Shown here one piece after another: positions 22,901 through 31,236 of a stretch of 31,269 nt of DNA; position 1 is the first letter of the stretch; every line of letters begins with the position of its first letter. The notes under the pieces were generated by a model, which was given only the letters and a program-made list of their open reading frames with translations, was not told where the DNA came from and did no database searches. The translations under genes were made by a program, and so were the position numbers. This DNA comes from an uncultured Collinsella sp. (GTDB lineage Bacteria; Actinomycetota; Coriobacteriia; Coriobacteriales; Coriobacteriaceae): positions 1 through 31,269 of the forward strand of contig UQZM01000018.1 of assembly GCA_900545615.1 (NCBI GenBank), written 5' to 3'.

Positions 22901-24675
22901 CCGGCAAGAAGGTCTACCCCTGGATCGCCGAGGTCCGTCAGTCCACGCCCGGCATCGGCCTGATCTCGCCTCCGCCGCACCACGATATTTACTCTATCGA
23001 GGACCTGGCAGAGCTGGTCTTTGACCTTAAGAACGCCAACCCCGGCGCGCGTGTGTCGGTCAAGCTGGTCAGCGAGGCCGGCGTCGGCACCATCGCCACC
23101 GGCGTTGCCAAGGGTGCTGCCGACAAGATCTTGATCAGCGGCCACAATGGCGGCTCGGGTGCCGCTGCGCGCGACTCTATCTGGCACGCCGGTCTGCCGC
23201 TGGAGCTCGGTCTTGCCGAGGCTCAACAGACGCTGCTGCAAAACGGCCTGCGCTCGCGCGTGGTGCTCGAGGCCGACGGCAAGCTCATGGACGGTACCGA
23301 TGTCGCCGTTGCCTGCCTGCTGGGCGCCGAGGAGTTTGGCTTTGCGACCATGCCGCTCATCTCGATGGGCTGCCTCATGCAGCGCGACTGCCAGCAGGAT
23401 ACCTGCCCCGCCGGCATCGCCACGCAAAACTGCCGCCTGCGTCGCGGCTTCCGCGGCAAGCCCGAGCACGTCGAGCACTTTATGCTCTTTGTTGCCGAGC
23501 AACTGCGCGAGGTCATGGCGAGCCTGGGCTTCCGCACCGTCGACGAGATGGTCGGCCATCCCGAGTGCTTACGCCAGATCGAGGTCCCGGGCAACCGCAA
23601 GGCTAACCTGCTGGATCTGTCGCCCGTGCTGGCAAGCGCGACCTGCGAGTTTGGTGCCCACATCCCGGGTGCCGACGGCCGTCACTTCCTGCCCCAGATG
23701 GCTGCGGACAGCGAGCTCGACAAGACGCTCGACTCCACGTTGTTTGTGCCCTATACGGCCGATGCCCGTGCGCACCTGCGCCCGATTCGCTTCCGCGCCG
23801 ATATCGCCAACGTCAACCGCTGCGTGGGCACCATCCTGGGCAACGCGGTGACCAAGGCGCATCCCGAGGGCCTGCCCGCCGGCTCCATCACCATCGATTG
23901 CGATGGTTCGGCCGGCCAGAGCTTTGGCGCGTTCCTGCCACGCGGCATTACGCTCAATGTGTGCGGTGACGCCAACGACTACTTTGGCAAGGGCCTTTCG
24001 GGCGGCGAGGTGTCGGTGCGCCCCAACCCGCATGCGACCTACAAGTTCGACGAGAACATCATCGTGGGCAATGTTGCGTTCTTTGGCGCCACGAGCGGTC
24101 GCGGCTTCATTAATGGCCTGGCCGGTCAGCGCTTTGGCGTGCGCAACTCCGGTGCCACCGTGGTGGTCGAGGGCTGCGGCAACCATGGCTGCGAGTACAT
24201 GACGGGCGGTCTGGCGCTCATCTTGGGCGAGGTCGGGCAGAACTTCGCCGCCGGTATGACGGGCGGCGTGGCCTATGTCTTTGACCAGTACGGCACGCTC
24301 GATGCCCGCGTGAACCACGAGAGCGTTGAGCTCAAGGCCCCGACGGCCGGCGAGTTGGCGCAGATTCGCGAGCTCATCCAGGAGCACGTGGATGCGACGC
24401 AGAGTCCGCGCGGCATTAAGCTGCTCTACAGCTTTGAGACGATGAGCAAGCACTTTGTGAAGGTCATTCCGACCGAGTACGAGCGTGTACTGGCGATTGT
24501 CGCCGCCGCCGAGGCCGTCGGCAAGACGCATGCGCAGGCCGAGGAGCTGGCGTTTGACATTGTGACCGGTCGCGCGAGCGCCGCGGATGTCGATCGCTTT
24601 GATGTGGCGGGCGGTGCTGCTGACGCTGCGTCTGTGGCTGCCAGCTCTGTTGCTTCGACCAAGAAGGAGGCGTAA
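19978..24675 (+). CDS. gltB: glutamate synthase large subunit
   Basis: GltB transfers the amide of glutamine to 2-oxoglutarate, making two glutamates. The 1565-residue chain has a 20-residue propeptide before the catalytic Cys21 (FDHDACGIGAL), the class II amidotransferase domain to about 430, the central domain, the FMN/synthase domain (GAMSYGSISKEAHECMAIAM near 885; GEGGHLPGKKVYPWIAEVR; ISGHNGGSGAAARDS), a 3Fe-4S cluster at Cys1132, Cys1138 and Cys1143 (CLMQRDCQQDTCPAGIATQN), and the C-terminal glycine-rich beta-helix (DYFGKGLSGGEVSVRPN, GCEYMTGGLALILGEVG). ATG 19978 follows GGGGAGGA. gltD begins five bases after the stop. All catalytic elements look intact. Confidence 0.96.
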   Translation: MQADSAQQQGLYRPEFDHDACGIGALADINGERHHQILDDALSILVNLEHRGGTGLEKNTGDGAGILFQVPHHFFRKEAQKCGQILPAEGDYGVAMLFFPQDDKGVEDARRVFEEGCAEAGVPLLFWREVPVDPHDLGETARACMPTILQAFLGRPDDTPVGDAFERRLYVCRRTIEKKADAEFALRDKIFYVCSMSSRTIVYKGMLVATQMRRFFIDLNDAAVKTAVALVHSRYSTNTTPSWERAHPNRFIIHNGEINTLKGNVNWIRAREPNLYSPVLQHDLERVMPIINREGSDSAILDNVLEFLVMNGRPLTRAASMLLPEPWDHNDNLSEERRAYDAYQSMLMEPWDGPAAIAFTDGRTLGAALDRNGLRPARYYVTRDGRFMLASEVGTIEVSPENILTSGCLGPGQMLEVDFARGRVIYNDELRARYAKEKPYRDWIAEETLTVDALDEPVAATPAEDAEVPAAVRMAKLGYHWDDVDEVVRPMAQQGKAPLASMGIDAPLACLSKKTRSFFDYFYQLFAQVTNPPIDALREHMVTSTTLYLGNHGNLLEDSRTACQLVRLERPLLSEEEFDRICAIDRVGFKARRFRAVYRRDAGEGALQAALKQLAEDVEAAVRDGVNIVVLSDRAAAGEVPVPSLLAVGCVHNHLIRAGVRTFADIVVECGDAVSPHDFAALVGYSASGIYPYNAHACIRNLAARGDLDVTAEQGIANYNKAATAGIVSIMSKMGISTAQSYHSAQIFEAVGFTPEFVNAYFAGTVSRVGGMGVEDVEREQNERYDAALAILKSPAPDQLPTLGLTKWRPLGGEDHLIDPQTVYLLQTACREDSYDTFKEYSARLHRTGRAVRLRDLLDFDVSGRTPVALDEVEPALNIVRRFNTGAMSYGSISKEAHECMAIAMNRLHGRSNSGEGGEDPRRETPLANGDSKNSAIKQVASARFGVTSRYLCSAFEIQIKMAQGAKPGEGGHLPGKKVYPWIAEVRQSTPGIGLISPPPHHDIYSIEDLAELVFDLKNANPGARVSVKLVSEAGVGTIATGVAKGAADKILISGHNGGSGAAARDSIWHAGLPLELGLAEAQQTLLQNGLRSRVVLEADGKLMDGTDVAVACLLGAEEFGFATMPLISMGCLMQRDCQQDTCPAGIATQNCRLRRGFRGKPEHVEHFMLFVAEQLREVMASLGFRTVDEMVGHPECLRQIEVPGNRKANLLDLSPVLASATCEFGAHIPGADGRHFLPQMAADSELDKTLDSTLFVPYTADARAHLRPIRFRADIANVNRCVGTILGNAVTKAHPEGLPAGSITIDCDGSAGQSFGAFLPRGITLNVCGDANDYFGKGLSGGEVSVRPNPHATYKFDENIIVGNVAFFGATSGRGFINGLAGQRFGVRNSGATVVVEGCGNHGCEYMTGGLALILGEVGQNFAAGMTGGVAYVFDQYGTLDARVNHESVELKAPTAGELAQIRELIQEHVDATQSPRGIKLLYSFETMSKHFVKVIPTEYERVLAIVAAAEAVGKTHAQAEELAFDIVTGRASAADVDRFDVAGGAADAASVAASSVASTKKEA

Positions 24676-24680
24676 GTGCC

Positions 24681-26162
<1,482 letters not shown>

Positions 26163-26179
26163 AGTAGTCATTTAAGAAC

Positions 26180-26220
26180 GTCCCCAATGACTAGTCATTT
26201 TTTGTCTAGTCGTTGGGGAC
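26180..26220. repeat. inverted repeat with GTCCCC ends (class D), possible terminator after gltD
   Basis: GTCCCCAATGACTAG (26180-26194) and CTAGTCGTTGGGGAC (26206-26220) pair at 14 of 15 positions with a T-rich 11-nt loop. It is 17 bases after the gltD stop and could help end the operon, although no T tract follows the right arm. The GTCCCC ends recall the hairpin at 30865-30911. Confidence 0.8.
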
Positions 26221-26515
26221 ACTCTTTGCGAGCGATTTGCTCGTTTGTCGACGTACGGGTGTTCATTTGTCGACTTCTTGGGCTGTGGTCACCTGTTGTT
26301 TCTGTGGTGGCCGCGGGCATCTGGCTCAAAAGAGTGGGCTGGCTGTCTATGTCTACCTGCGGTTTCTTTGCGGTCCGCTCATTCGGTCAAGTGCCCCGTC
26401 AAGTGTTTGGTCAGCATCTGGTTTGCAGTCGAAGGCCTATTTTGCCCGCGCTTGCCTCGGTTGCTCGCCCTCCTCGTAAGCTCAAATTGAGGTCCATCAG
26501 TTTGAGGAGGATGCC
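26221..26515. other. non-coding stretch with a ribosome-site-masking stem at its end
   Basis: No convincing gene is seen between gltD and 26516; the long frames here lack ribosome sites and sensible composition. Short direct repeats occur (TTTGTCGAC twice near 26244-26275; GTCAAGTG twice near 26387-26405). Near the end, CCTCCTC (26469-26475) is an exact complement of GAGGAGG (26504-26510), the ribosome site of the next gene, so the leader could fold to hide it. Confidence 0.45.
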
Positions 26516-27223
26516 ATGACTGACCAAGTTTTTGATCGAGCAGAGCTGGCTGGAGCCGTCGGCAGCGATATTGCCGACATGGCTCACTTTTGGATGCTGC
26601 GGAAGTTTCAATTCCTGGAGCCGGCGCGCGAGCAGTTCGAGATTATCGTCGATCCGTGGCTCAGCTATTGCGAGGAACCTTCTCAAAACGAAATCATGGC
26701 CTACAACATGGCGTTTACCGATTGGCTGCTGTTTGAGCGCCCCTATTACCACGGCAAGACGCTGTTGGAGCTGTATGTGGACGAGCCGCCAGCGTCAATT
26801 TCTCCTGCTTCGCTCGGGCGACTTAAGCAGATGCGTGACACGCAGTATTTCTCGCGCTTTGGCATTTTGGACAAGGATCCCGCGACTGGCATGGTCGTGC
26901 TGAAGGACACGCGCACCGACCGTCGCTTTGACGTTTACGACCCACATATCGTGCAAAAGGAGCACTGGAACGATGGCGCAATTGCGGTGCGACTCGCGTG
27001 CGTCGACGATGTCTGGCTGACGGCGGGGCAGCTCTATCTGTATGACATCGCGCGCCTGAGCGACACGGCGGTCGACGGGCCGGGCGCGGTGCATCCCGAG
27101 GACCTGGAGGACGGTTTCGACACCTCGTGCATCAGCTTCTTTTTGCGCCTGGTCCGCGACATCATGGGCGCCCAGGGGCGGTACGTGAAGTCGCTCAATA
27201 TTTACGAGCAGGAATGGGAGTAG
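26516..27223 (+). CDS. protein of unknown function, 235 residues
   Basis: I do not recognise this family. The soluble, acidic protein begins MTDQVFDRAELAGAVGSDIA. Visible stretches include FWMLRKFQFLEPAREQFEII, YNMAFTDWLLFERPYYHGK, LKQMRDTQYFSRFGILDKD and VLKDTRTDRRFDVYDPHI. Aromatic-rich helices early and a beta-rich middle suggest two small domains. There is no signal peptide, membrane segment or metal-binding cysteine pattern. ATG 26516 follows GAGGAGG at ideal spacing, and coding composition matches the neighbours, so the gene is real. It stands alone between gltD and the class A hairpin array, and its leader may form a stem that masks the ribosome site. Confidence 0.8.
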   Translation: MTDQVFDRAELAGAVGSDIADMAHFWMLRKFQFLEPAREQFEIIVDPWLSYCEEPSQNEIMAYNMAFTDWLLFERPYYHGKTLLELYVDEPPASISPASLGRLKQMRDTQYFSRFGILDKDPATGMVVLKDTRTDRRFDVYDPHIVQKEHWNDGAIAVRLACVDDVWLTAGQLYLYDIARLSDTAVDGPGAVHPEDLEDGFDTSCISFFLRLVRDIMGAQGRYVKSLNIYEQEWE

Positions 27224-27263
27224 GGGATGGGCAGTTGTCGCCTGCCTTGCCTTCTGCCTTTGT

Positions 27264-27561
27264 GTCTCGATCTGTAACGTTTAGGGGCGAAAAACCGGTC
27301 TACCTGTTACAGAACGAGACGAATGCTTGGGCGCCGCTGGTTTGTCTAAATCTGTAACGTTTAGGGGCCTGGAGAACGTCTAACTGTTACAGAACGAGAC
27401 GTTTGGCACCTGGTTGGGGGAATGTCTAAATCTGTAACAGCTACAGGCCAAAATTCGACCTACCTGTTACAGATTGAGACAAAGGTTGGACGCGGTACCG
27501 AAAGATCTTGATCTGTAACAACTAGAGGCTCAAAGACTGTCTTCCTGTTACAGATCAAGAC
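27264..27561. repeat. four-unit class A hairpin array (A4-A7), about 80-bp period
   Basis: Units: A4 27264-27320, A5 27344-27400, A6 27424-27480, A7 27505-27561. Each is exactly 57 nt, with starts 80, 80 and 81 bp apart. All keep TCTGTAAC and GTTACAGA; outer arms vary. A7 pairs TCTTGATCTGTAACA with its complement where A2 and A8 have TCTCGATCTGTAACA with theirs, a compensatory T-A for C-G change. Loops (27 nt) and the 23-24-nt spacers are not identical. The last unit ends 10 bases before the GGAGG ribosome site of the gene at 27588. Confidence 0.93.
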
Positions 27562-27587
27562 ATTTGTCAGCGGAGGCAACGGTGACG

Positions 27588-28658
27588 ATGGTCCATTTGT
27601 CTGACGTGGTGGTGATGAAAGTGTCTAATACCGTTCTCAAACACAAACATGCGACTCGCAACACGTTGGCGCGGAATAGGATGCTCGCGCGGCTCACGGA
27701 GACGGCCAAGCAAGGTGCGCTGCTCGCAACGCATGACAATACCGAGCTCATGTGGCTGCGACGCCATGTTGGAACCGACGATATCGCGGAGCCCGAGCCG
27801 TACCTGTTCTGTTTTCAGCATGATTGGGATGCATTGACGCCGGCGGAGCGAGCGCTGAGGACTATCAAAGGGCTTGCGGAGTTTCATCCCGATTGGGCGT
27901 TTTGGGGCTATGACGCGGCGCTTTTGTGGGGTCTGGAGGTGCCGAATGATCTGCTCGGGCCACGATATCTTGTTAAGACGGGTTGCTCGGTGCCGCTGAG
28001 TGCAGGATGTCGGCTGTTGCGTCCGCAGGCGGCGGGTGCACTTGAACAAGCCGACGGCGTGCAGGTGACGTCGTTTTGGCGCACGGTGGAGGATTGCTTA
28101 CTGCGTGCGCCGTTCTCCTACGGGTTGGCGATTGCCGATTCTGCACTGCGGGCGAAAGGCGTATCACGTTGGGATTTGTGCGAGCGCCTCCGCGCCGATT
28201 GCGAGGGCAGGCGAGGGTATCGCAGGGCACAGGTGATTGCGTCGTATGCGGACGGGCTGTCCGAAAACGGCGGCGAGTCTCGGTTCCGAGCGTTCTTTAT
28301 TGCGTACGGCTTTCCAGTTCCGGAGCTGCAGGTGGAGTTTCGCGACCCGCTCGATCCGAGCCAGGCGTTTCGCGTCGACTATTTTTGGCGGCTCATGGAC
28401 GGGACGTGTGTCATCGGCGAGCTCGACGGAAAGGGGAAGTACACCTTGCAGAACGGCGAGGGTCGGGAGTCGGTCGACCCATTCGTGGCAGAACGTCAGC
28501 GAGAGTCCCATCTGACGATGCTTGGGCACAAGGTGCTTCGGTTTACGTTTGATGAACTCAAGAACCCGGGGAAGCTGGCTGAAAAGATGAGGTTGGCGGG
28601 TATTCCGCGACGGCCCGATTTGGCTGAGGAGTGGAGACGTCAGTGGTATGGGCGCTGA
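27588..28658 (+). CDS. putative PD-(D/E)XK nuclease-like protein (DUF559 type), bracketed by hairpin repeats
   Basis: This ~356-residue protein has two parts. The C-terminal ~130 residues look like a DUF559/Vsr-related PD-(D/E)XK fold: E230 in GGESRFRAFF, D264 in FRVDYFWR, then D280-G-K282 in VIGELDGKGKY, and the closing RQRESHLTMLGHKVLRFTFDEL. The N-terminal part (MLARLTETAKQGALLATHDN, WAFWGYDAALLWGLEVP, RTVEDCLLRAPFSYGLAIAD) resembles the AbiEi-like region that often precedes DUF559 in actinobacteria. Start: GGAGG at 27572-27576 is five bases from an in-frame GTG at 27582 and eleven from ATG 27588; either is possible. Four class A hairpins lie directly upstream and one directly downstream. 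No toxin or methylase partner is adjacent. Nuclease activity is inferred. Confidence 0.8.
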   Translation: MVHLSDVVVMKVSNTVLKHKHATRNTLARNRMLARLTETAKQGALLATHDNTELMWLRRHVGTDDIAEPEPYLFCFQHDWDALTPAERALRTIKGLAEFHPDWAFWGYDAALLWGLEVPNDLLGPRYLVKTGCSVPLSAGCRLLRPQAAGALEQADGVQVTSFWRTVEDCLLRAPFSYGLAIADSALRAKGVSRWDLCERLRADCEGRRGYRRAQVIASYADGLSENGGESRFRAFFIAYGFPVPELQVEFRDPLDPSQAFRVDYFWRLMDGTCVIGELDGKGKYTLQNGEGRESVDPFVAERQRESHLTMLGHKVLRFTFDELKNPGKLAEKMRLAGIPRRPDLAEEWRRQWYGR

Positions 28659-28666
28659 GAGGTTTT

Positions 28667-28723
28667 GTCTCGATCTGTAACATCAGGGGGCCCAATAACC
28701 CTGTACCTGTTACAGATCGAGAC
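28667..28723. repeat. class A hairpin repeat A8
   Basis: Arms GTCTCGATCTGTAAC and GTTACAGATCGAGAC pair perfectly, and one further pair on each side gives 17 bp (28666-28682 with 28708-28724). It is the cleanest outer-arm copy, and begins eight bases after the stop codon of the putative nuclease gene. Confidence 0.93.
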
Positions 28724-28872
28724 ATTCCCCTGATGTTGCTGGGGTGGGGCTGCAACGTATTCCGTCCCCCACATCCCCTCTTCCCTCCGTTAACCGATAT
28801 GCTCGACTTTAGGTCGCTGCATTAGGTGATAATGGACAAATGTTCAAGTTAATCGTGAGGGAGGAGCTCGAT

Positions 28873-30243
28873 ATGGCGTCTGCCGATCGTCCCACGTTGT
28901 TTATCAATGCGACCGTCTTGGATGGCTCGGAGCATATGGAGCCGCAGCCCGATATGGCCGTGGCCGTCGAGCGTGGCATCATCACCTGGATTGGTCTGAG
29001 CGCCGTGGCGCAGGCGCCGGCGGGCGCCGAGGTCATCGACCTGGCAGGGGCGTATCTCATGCCGGGCCTCATCAATATGCATGTGCATCTGTGCGGTTCG
29101 GGCAAACCGGTTTCGGCGGGCGATGCGGGCGCGCTGATGAAGAAGCTCGATAATCCCGTGGGGCGCGCCATCGTGCGCCATATCCTCAAGGGCAGCGCTC
29201 AGCAGCAGCTGGCAAGCGGCGTGACCACGGTGCGCGGCGCGGGCGACCCGCTGTTTGCCGATCTGGCCGTGCGCGATGCTATCGATGCCGGCAAGTATCA
29301 AGGTCCTCGCCTGGTGGCGCCGGGAACGGGCGTCACGGTGCCGGGCGGCCATGGTGCGGGCCTGTTCGCCCAGGTGGCCAACAGTCCCGCCGAGACAGCC
29401 GAACAGGTGCGCGACCTGTATGCGCGCGGTGCCGACGTCATTAAGCTGTTCGTGACGGGCGGCGTGTTCGATGCGACCGAGGTGGGCGAGCCGGGCGTGC
29501 TGCGTATGCCGGTGGAGGTTGCCGCGGCGGCGTGCAAGGCTGCGCACGAGGTGGGCCTGCCGGTTATGGCCCATGTCGAGAGCACCGAAGGCGTGAAGGC
29601 CGCGCTTGAGGCCGGCGTTGACACGATCGAGCACGGTGCCCCGATGACTCCTGAGATCTTGGAACTGTACCGCGGCGCCGCGGGCACGCAGCTTGAGGAT
29701 CGCGCGCCCAGCGTTACCTGCACTATCAGCCCGGCGCTGCCGTTTGTATTGCTCGACCCGAAAAAGACCCATTCGACCGATACGCAAAAGAAGAACGGCG
29801 ACATCGTGTGCTCGGGCATTATCGAGAGCGCCCGTGCCGCACTGGAAGCTGGCGTTAAGGTGGGCCTGGGCACGGACTCGAGCTGCCCGTTCGTGACGCA
29901 GTACGACATGTGGCGTGAGGTGGCCTATTTTGCCAAGCATGTCGGCGTGAGCAACGCCTTCGCACTGCATACGGCTACGCAAGTCAACGCCGAGCTGCTG
30001 GGGCTGGACGGCGAGACTGGCACAATCGAGTGCGGCAAGGCCGCCGATATCTTGGTGACGCGCAAGAACCCGCTCGATGACCTGTGCGCACTGCGTGAGC
30101 CGACGCACGTGATGTGCCGCGGTGGCCTGGTGCGCAAGCTGAAGGTCAAGCACATCCCCGAGGTGGACACCGAGCTCGACGCGATTATGGCCATGCCTGC
30201 AGAGGCGCTGGCCGAGGAGCTCGCCCGCGACGGCGTGGCATAG
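28873..30243 (+). CDS. amidohydrolase family protein (imidazolonepropionase/prolidase-like)
   Basis: The 456-residue metal-dependent hydrolase begins MASADRPTLFINATVLDGSE. It has the amidohydrolase pattern: LMPGLINMHVHLCG (metal ligands His-x-His), DVIKLFVTGGVFD (Lys as probable carboxylated bridge), VMAHVES (His), DTIEHGAPM (His), and GLGTDSSCPF (metal Asp), with a beta-sandwich formed by both ends (GTIECGKAADILVTRKNPLDDL). This arrangement fits the imidazolonepropionase-like and Xaa-Pro dipeptidase group that acts on cyclic amides or dipeptides; the true substrate is unknown. No signal peptide, so cytoplasmic. ATG 28873 follows GGGAGGAG; an upstream in-frame ATG at 28840 has no ribosome site. 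Confidence 0.9.
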   Translation: MASADRPTLFINATVLDGSEHMEPQPDMAVAVERGIITWIGLSAVAQAPAGAEVIDLAGAYLMPGLINMHVHLCGSGKPVSAGDAGALMKKLDNPVGRAIVRHILKGSAQQQLASGVTTVRGAGDPLFADLAVRDAIDAGKYQGPRLVAPGTGVTVPGGHGAGLFAQVANSPAETAEQVRDLYARGADVIKLFVTGGVFDATEVGEPGVLRMPVEVAAAACKAAHEVGLPVMAHVESTEGVKAALEAGVDTIEHGAPMTPEILELYRGAAGTQLEDRAPSVTCTISPALPFVLLDPKKTHSTDTQKKNGDIVCSGIIESARAALEAGVKVGLGTDSSCPFVTQYDMWREVAYFAKHVGVSNAFALHTATQVNAELLGLDGETGTIECGKAADILVTRKNPLDDLCALREPTHVMCRGGLVRKLKVKHIPEVDTELDAIMAMPAEALAEELARDGVA

Positions 30244-30247
30244 GTGT

Positions 30248-30270
30248 GACAAAGGGGCAATCCCTTTGTC
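30248..30270 (+). other. small hairpin after the amidohydrolase gene
   Basis: GACAAAGGG (30248-30256) pairs perfectly with CCCTTTGTC (30262-30270) across a five-base loop, directly before the bidirectional terminator. It lacks a T tract. Confidence 0.6.
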
Positions 30271-30279
30271 ATAATCAAA

Positions 30280-30316
30280 AAAAGCCGAGGTCTCAGCGCG
30301 AGGCCTCGGCTTTTAT
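30280..30316. terminator. bidirectional intrinsic terminator
   Basis: AAAAGCCGAGG (30280-30290) pairs perfectly with CCTCGGCTTTT (30304-30314), with additional CTC/GAG pairing inside. An A run precedes and T-rich sequence follows, so it can end both the + amidohydrolase transcript and the convergent minus-strand gene at 30336. Confidence 0.9.
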
Positions 30317-30335
30317 TTGTCCCATGGTATGGCGG

Positions 30336-30809
30336 CTATGAGCGCGTCTCCATCTTGGCGTGGCACTTGGGGCAGGTGACGCGAATCTTGCCCTTGCCCT
30401 TGGGGACGGAGAGCATCTGGCCGCAGTTGGGGCACTTGAGGTATGCCGTGGTCTTGCGACCCTTCCACATCTTCTTGGCTGTGCGCTTGGCGCGCTCAAA
30501 GTCTTCCTTGCTCGTTCCGGCTGCGCGTGAGGTGCTGGCCGCTGCGGCGCCGGCGCCCAAGCTGGCGACAAACTTGCCCAAGCCGGGAACATTGGCGGTC
30601 GCGGCGACAAAGGCCTCGTTCTCCTTGTGACGTGCGTCGATATTTTTGGACAGGCCGCGCAGCACGCCAATCACGATTACGGCGATGGCAATCCAGCTGA
30701 GCCACTGGATGCGGGCTATCGATCCGATCATGGCGATGATAATGCCTGCGAAGCCCATCACGATGGTGAGTTCGTCAGCGCCATTGCGGCCCTTCATAAA
30801 GTCATTCAT
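30336..30809 (-). CDS. membrane-anchored zinc-ribbon protein
   Basis: The 157-residue product begins MNDFMKGRNGADELTIVMGF. Two adjacent hydrophobic segments (about 14-33 and 36-50) form a hairpin or anchor. An Ala-rich linker and a basic region (RAKRTAKKMWKGRK) follow, then a C-terminal zinc ribbon with CPNCG and, about 20 residues on, CPKCH. The ribbon would face the cytoplasm. No enzymatic domain is seen; similar small anchored zinc-ribbon proteins are common hypotheticals. The start at 30809 follows AAAGG on the minus strand at eight bases; Met5 at 30797 is an alternative. Confidence 0.85.
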   Translation of the reverse strand: MNDFMKGRNGADELTIVMGFAGIIIAMIGSIARIQWLSWIAIAVIVIGVLRGLSKNIDARHKENEAFVAATANVPGLGKFVASLGAGAAAASTSRAAGTSKEDFERAKRTAKKMWKGRKTTAYLKCPNCGQMLSVPKGKGKIRVTCPKCHAKMETRS

Positions 30810-30864
30810 GCAAATTGCCTTTCATTCGATATGCCGCACGCCTTTATACCCGATTTAGAGCAAG

Positions 30865-30911
30865 GGGGACAGGTTAATCTGCACCAATGTGGTGCAAACG
30901 TACCTGTCCCC
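30865..30911. repeat. two-tier hairpin with GGGGACAGGT ends (class E)
   Basis: GGGGACAGGT (30865-30874) pairs with ACCTGTCCCC (30902-30911). Inside, TGCACCA (30880-30886) pairs with TGGTGCA (30890-30896). It lies between two minus-strand genes, 10 bases beyond the stop of the CsoR-like gene in its direction of transcription. The GGGACAGGTT string also occurs, as its complement, before the recombinase gene (8125-8135). Confidence 0.85.
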
Positions 30912-30921
30912 AATGCCCCAA

Positions 30922-31194
30922 TTACTTGGAGAGTTTGTCGACGACGCGTTCGATTTCGGCGAGTTTGGCGGCTTTGAGGTCTTCGTCGCCCGATTCGATT
31001 GCCGAAGTCACGCAGCCCTCGATATGCGCCTTGAGCACGTCGGCGTTAATGCGCGCGAGGAGCGCCTGTGTTGCCATGAGCTGCGTGGAGATGTCGACGC
31101 AATAGCGGTCCTCATCGACCATCCGCAAGATGCCGTCGATCTGGCCGCGTGCCGTTTTGAGCATGCGGGTCACCGATTTGTGGTCTGCCATCAT
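30922..31194 (-). CDS. csoR: CsoR/FrmR family metal-sensing repressor
   Basis: The 90-residue all-helical regulator has the Cu(I)-sensor ligand pattern Cys32 - His57 - Cys61 (DRYCVDIS, LKAHIEGC) with the same 25- and 4-residue spacing as the founding CsoR (Cys36, His61, Cys65), and the N-terminal signature KSVTRMLKTARGQIDGILRM. CsoR tetramers release DNA on binding Cu(I) and so induce copper exporters. No copper ATPase or chaperone gene is seen in this window; upstream sequence is cut off at 31269. The first ATG (31194) has GAGGA six bases before it. Confidence 0.9.
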   Translation of the reverse strand: MMADHKSVTRMLKTARGQIDGILRMVDEDRYCVDISTQLMATQALLARINADVLKAHIEGCVTSAIESGDEDLKAAKLAEIERVVDKLSK

Positions 31195-31236
31195 GGCGGG
31201 TCCTCGTTTCTGGTCGATCTTCCGGATGTCCCCGTC

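Noticed and set aside
26187..26519. 110-codon frame between gltD and 26516
   Set aside because: It starts inside a hairpin, lacks a ribosome site, and its product is not protein-like in composition.
27264..27561. CRISPR array suggested by regular ~80-bp repeats
   Set aside because: The repeats are 57-nt palindromes that diverge from each other, spacers are 23-24 nt and partly similar, and no cas gene is present. It is a tandem hairpin array.
28849..30252. Minus-strand frame of 467 codons opposite the amidohydrolase
   Set aside because: The + frame has all amidohydrolase metal ligands and a good ribosome site; the minus frame is its shadow.
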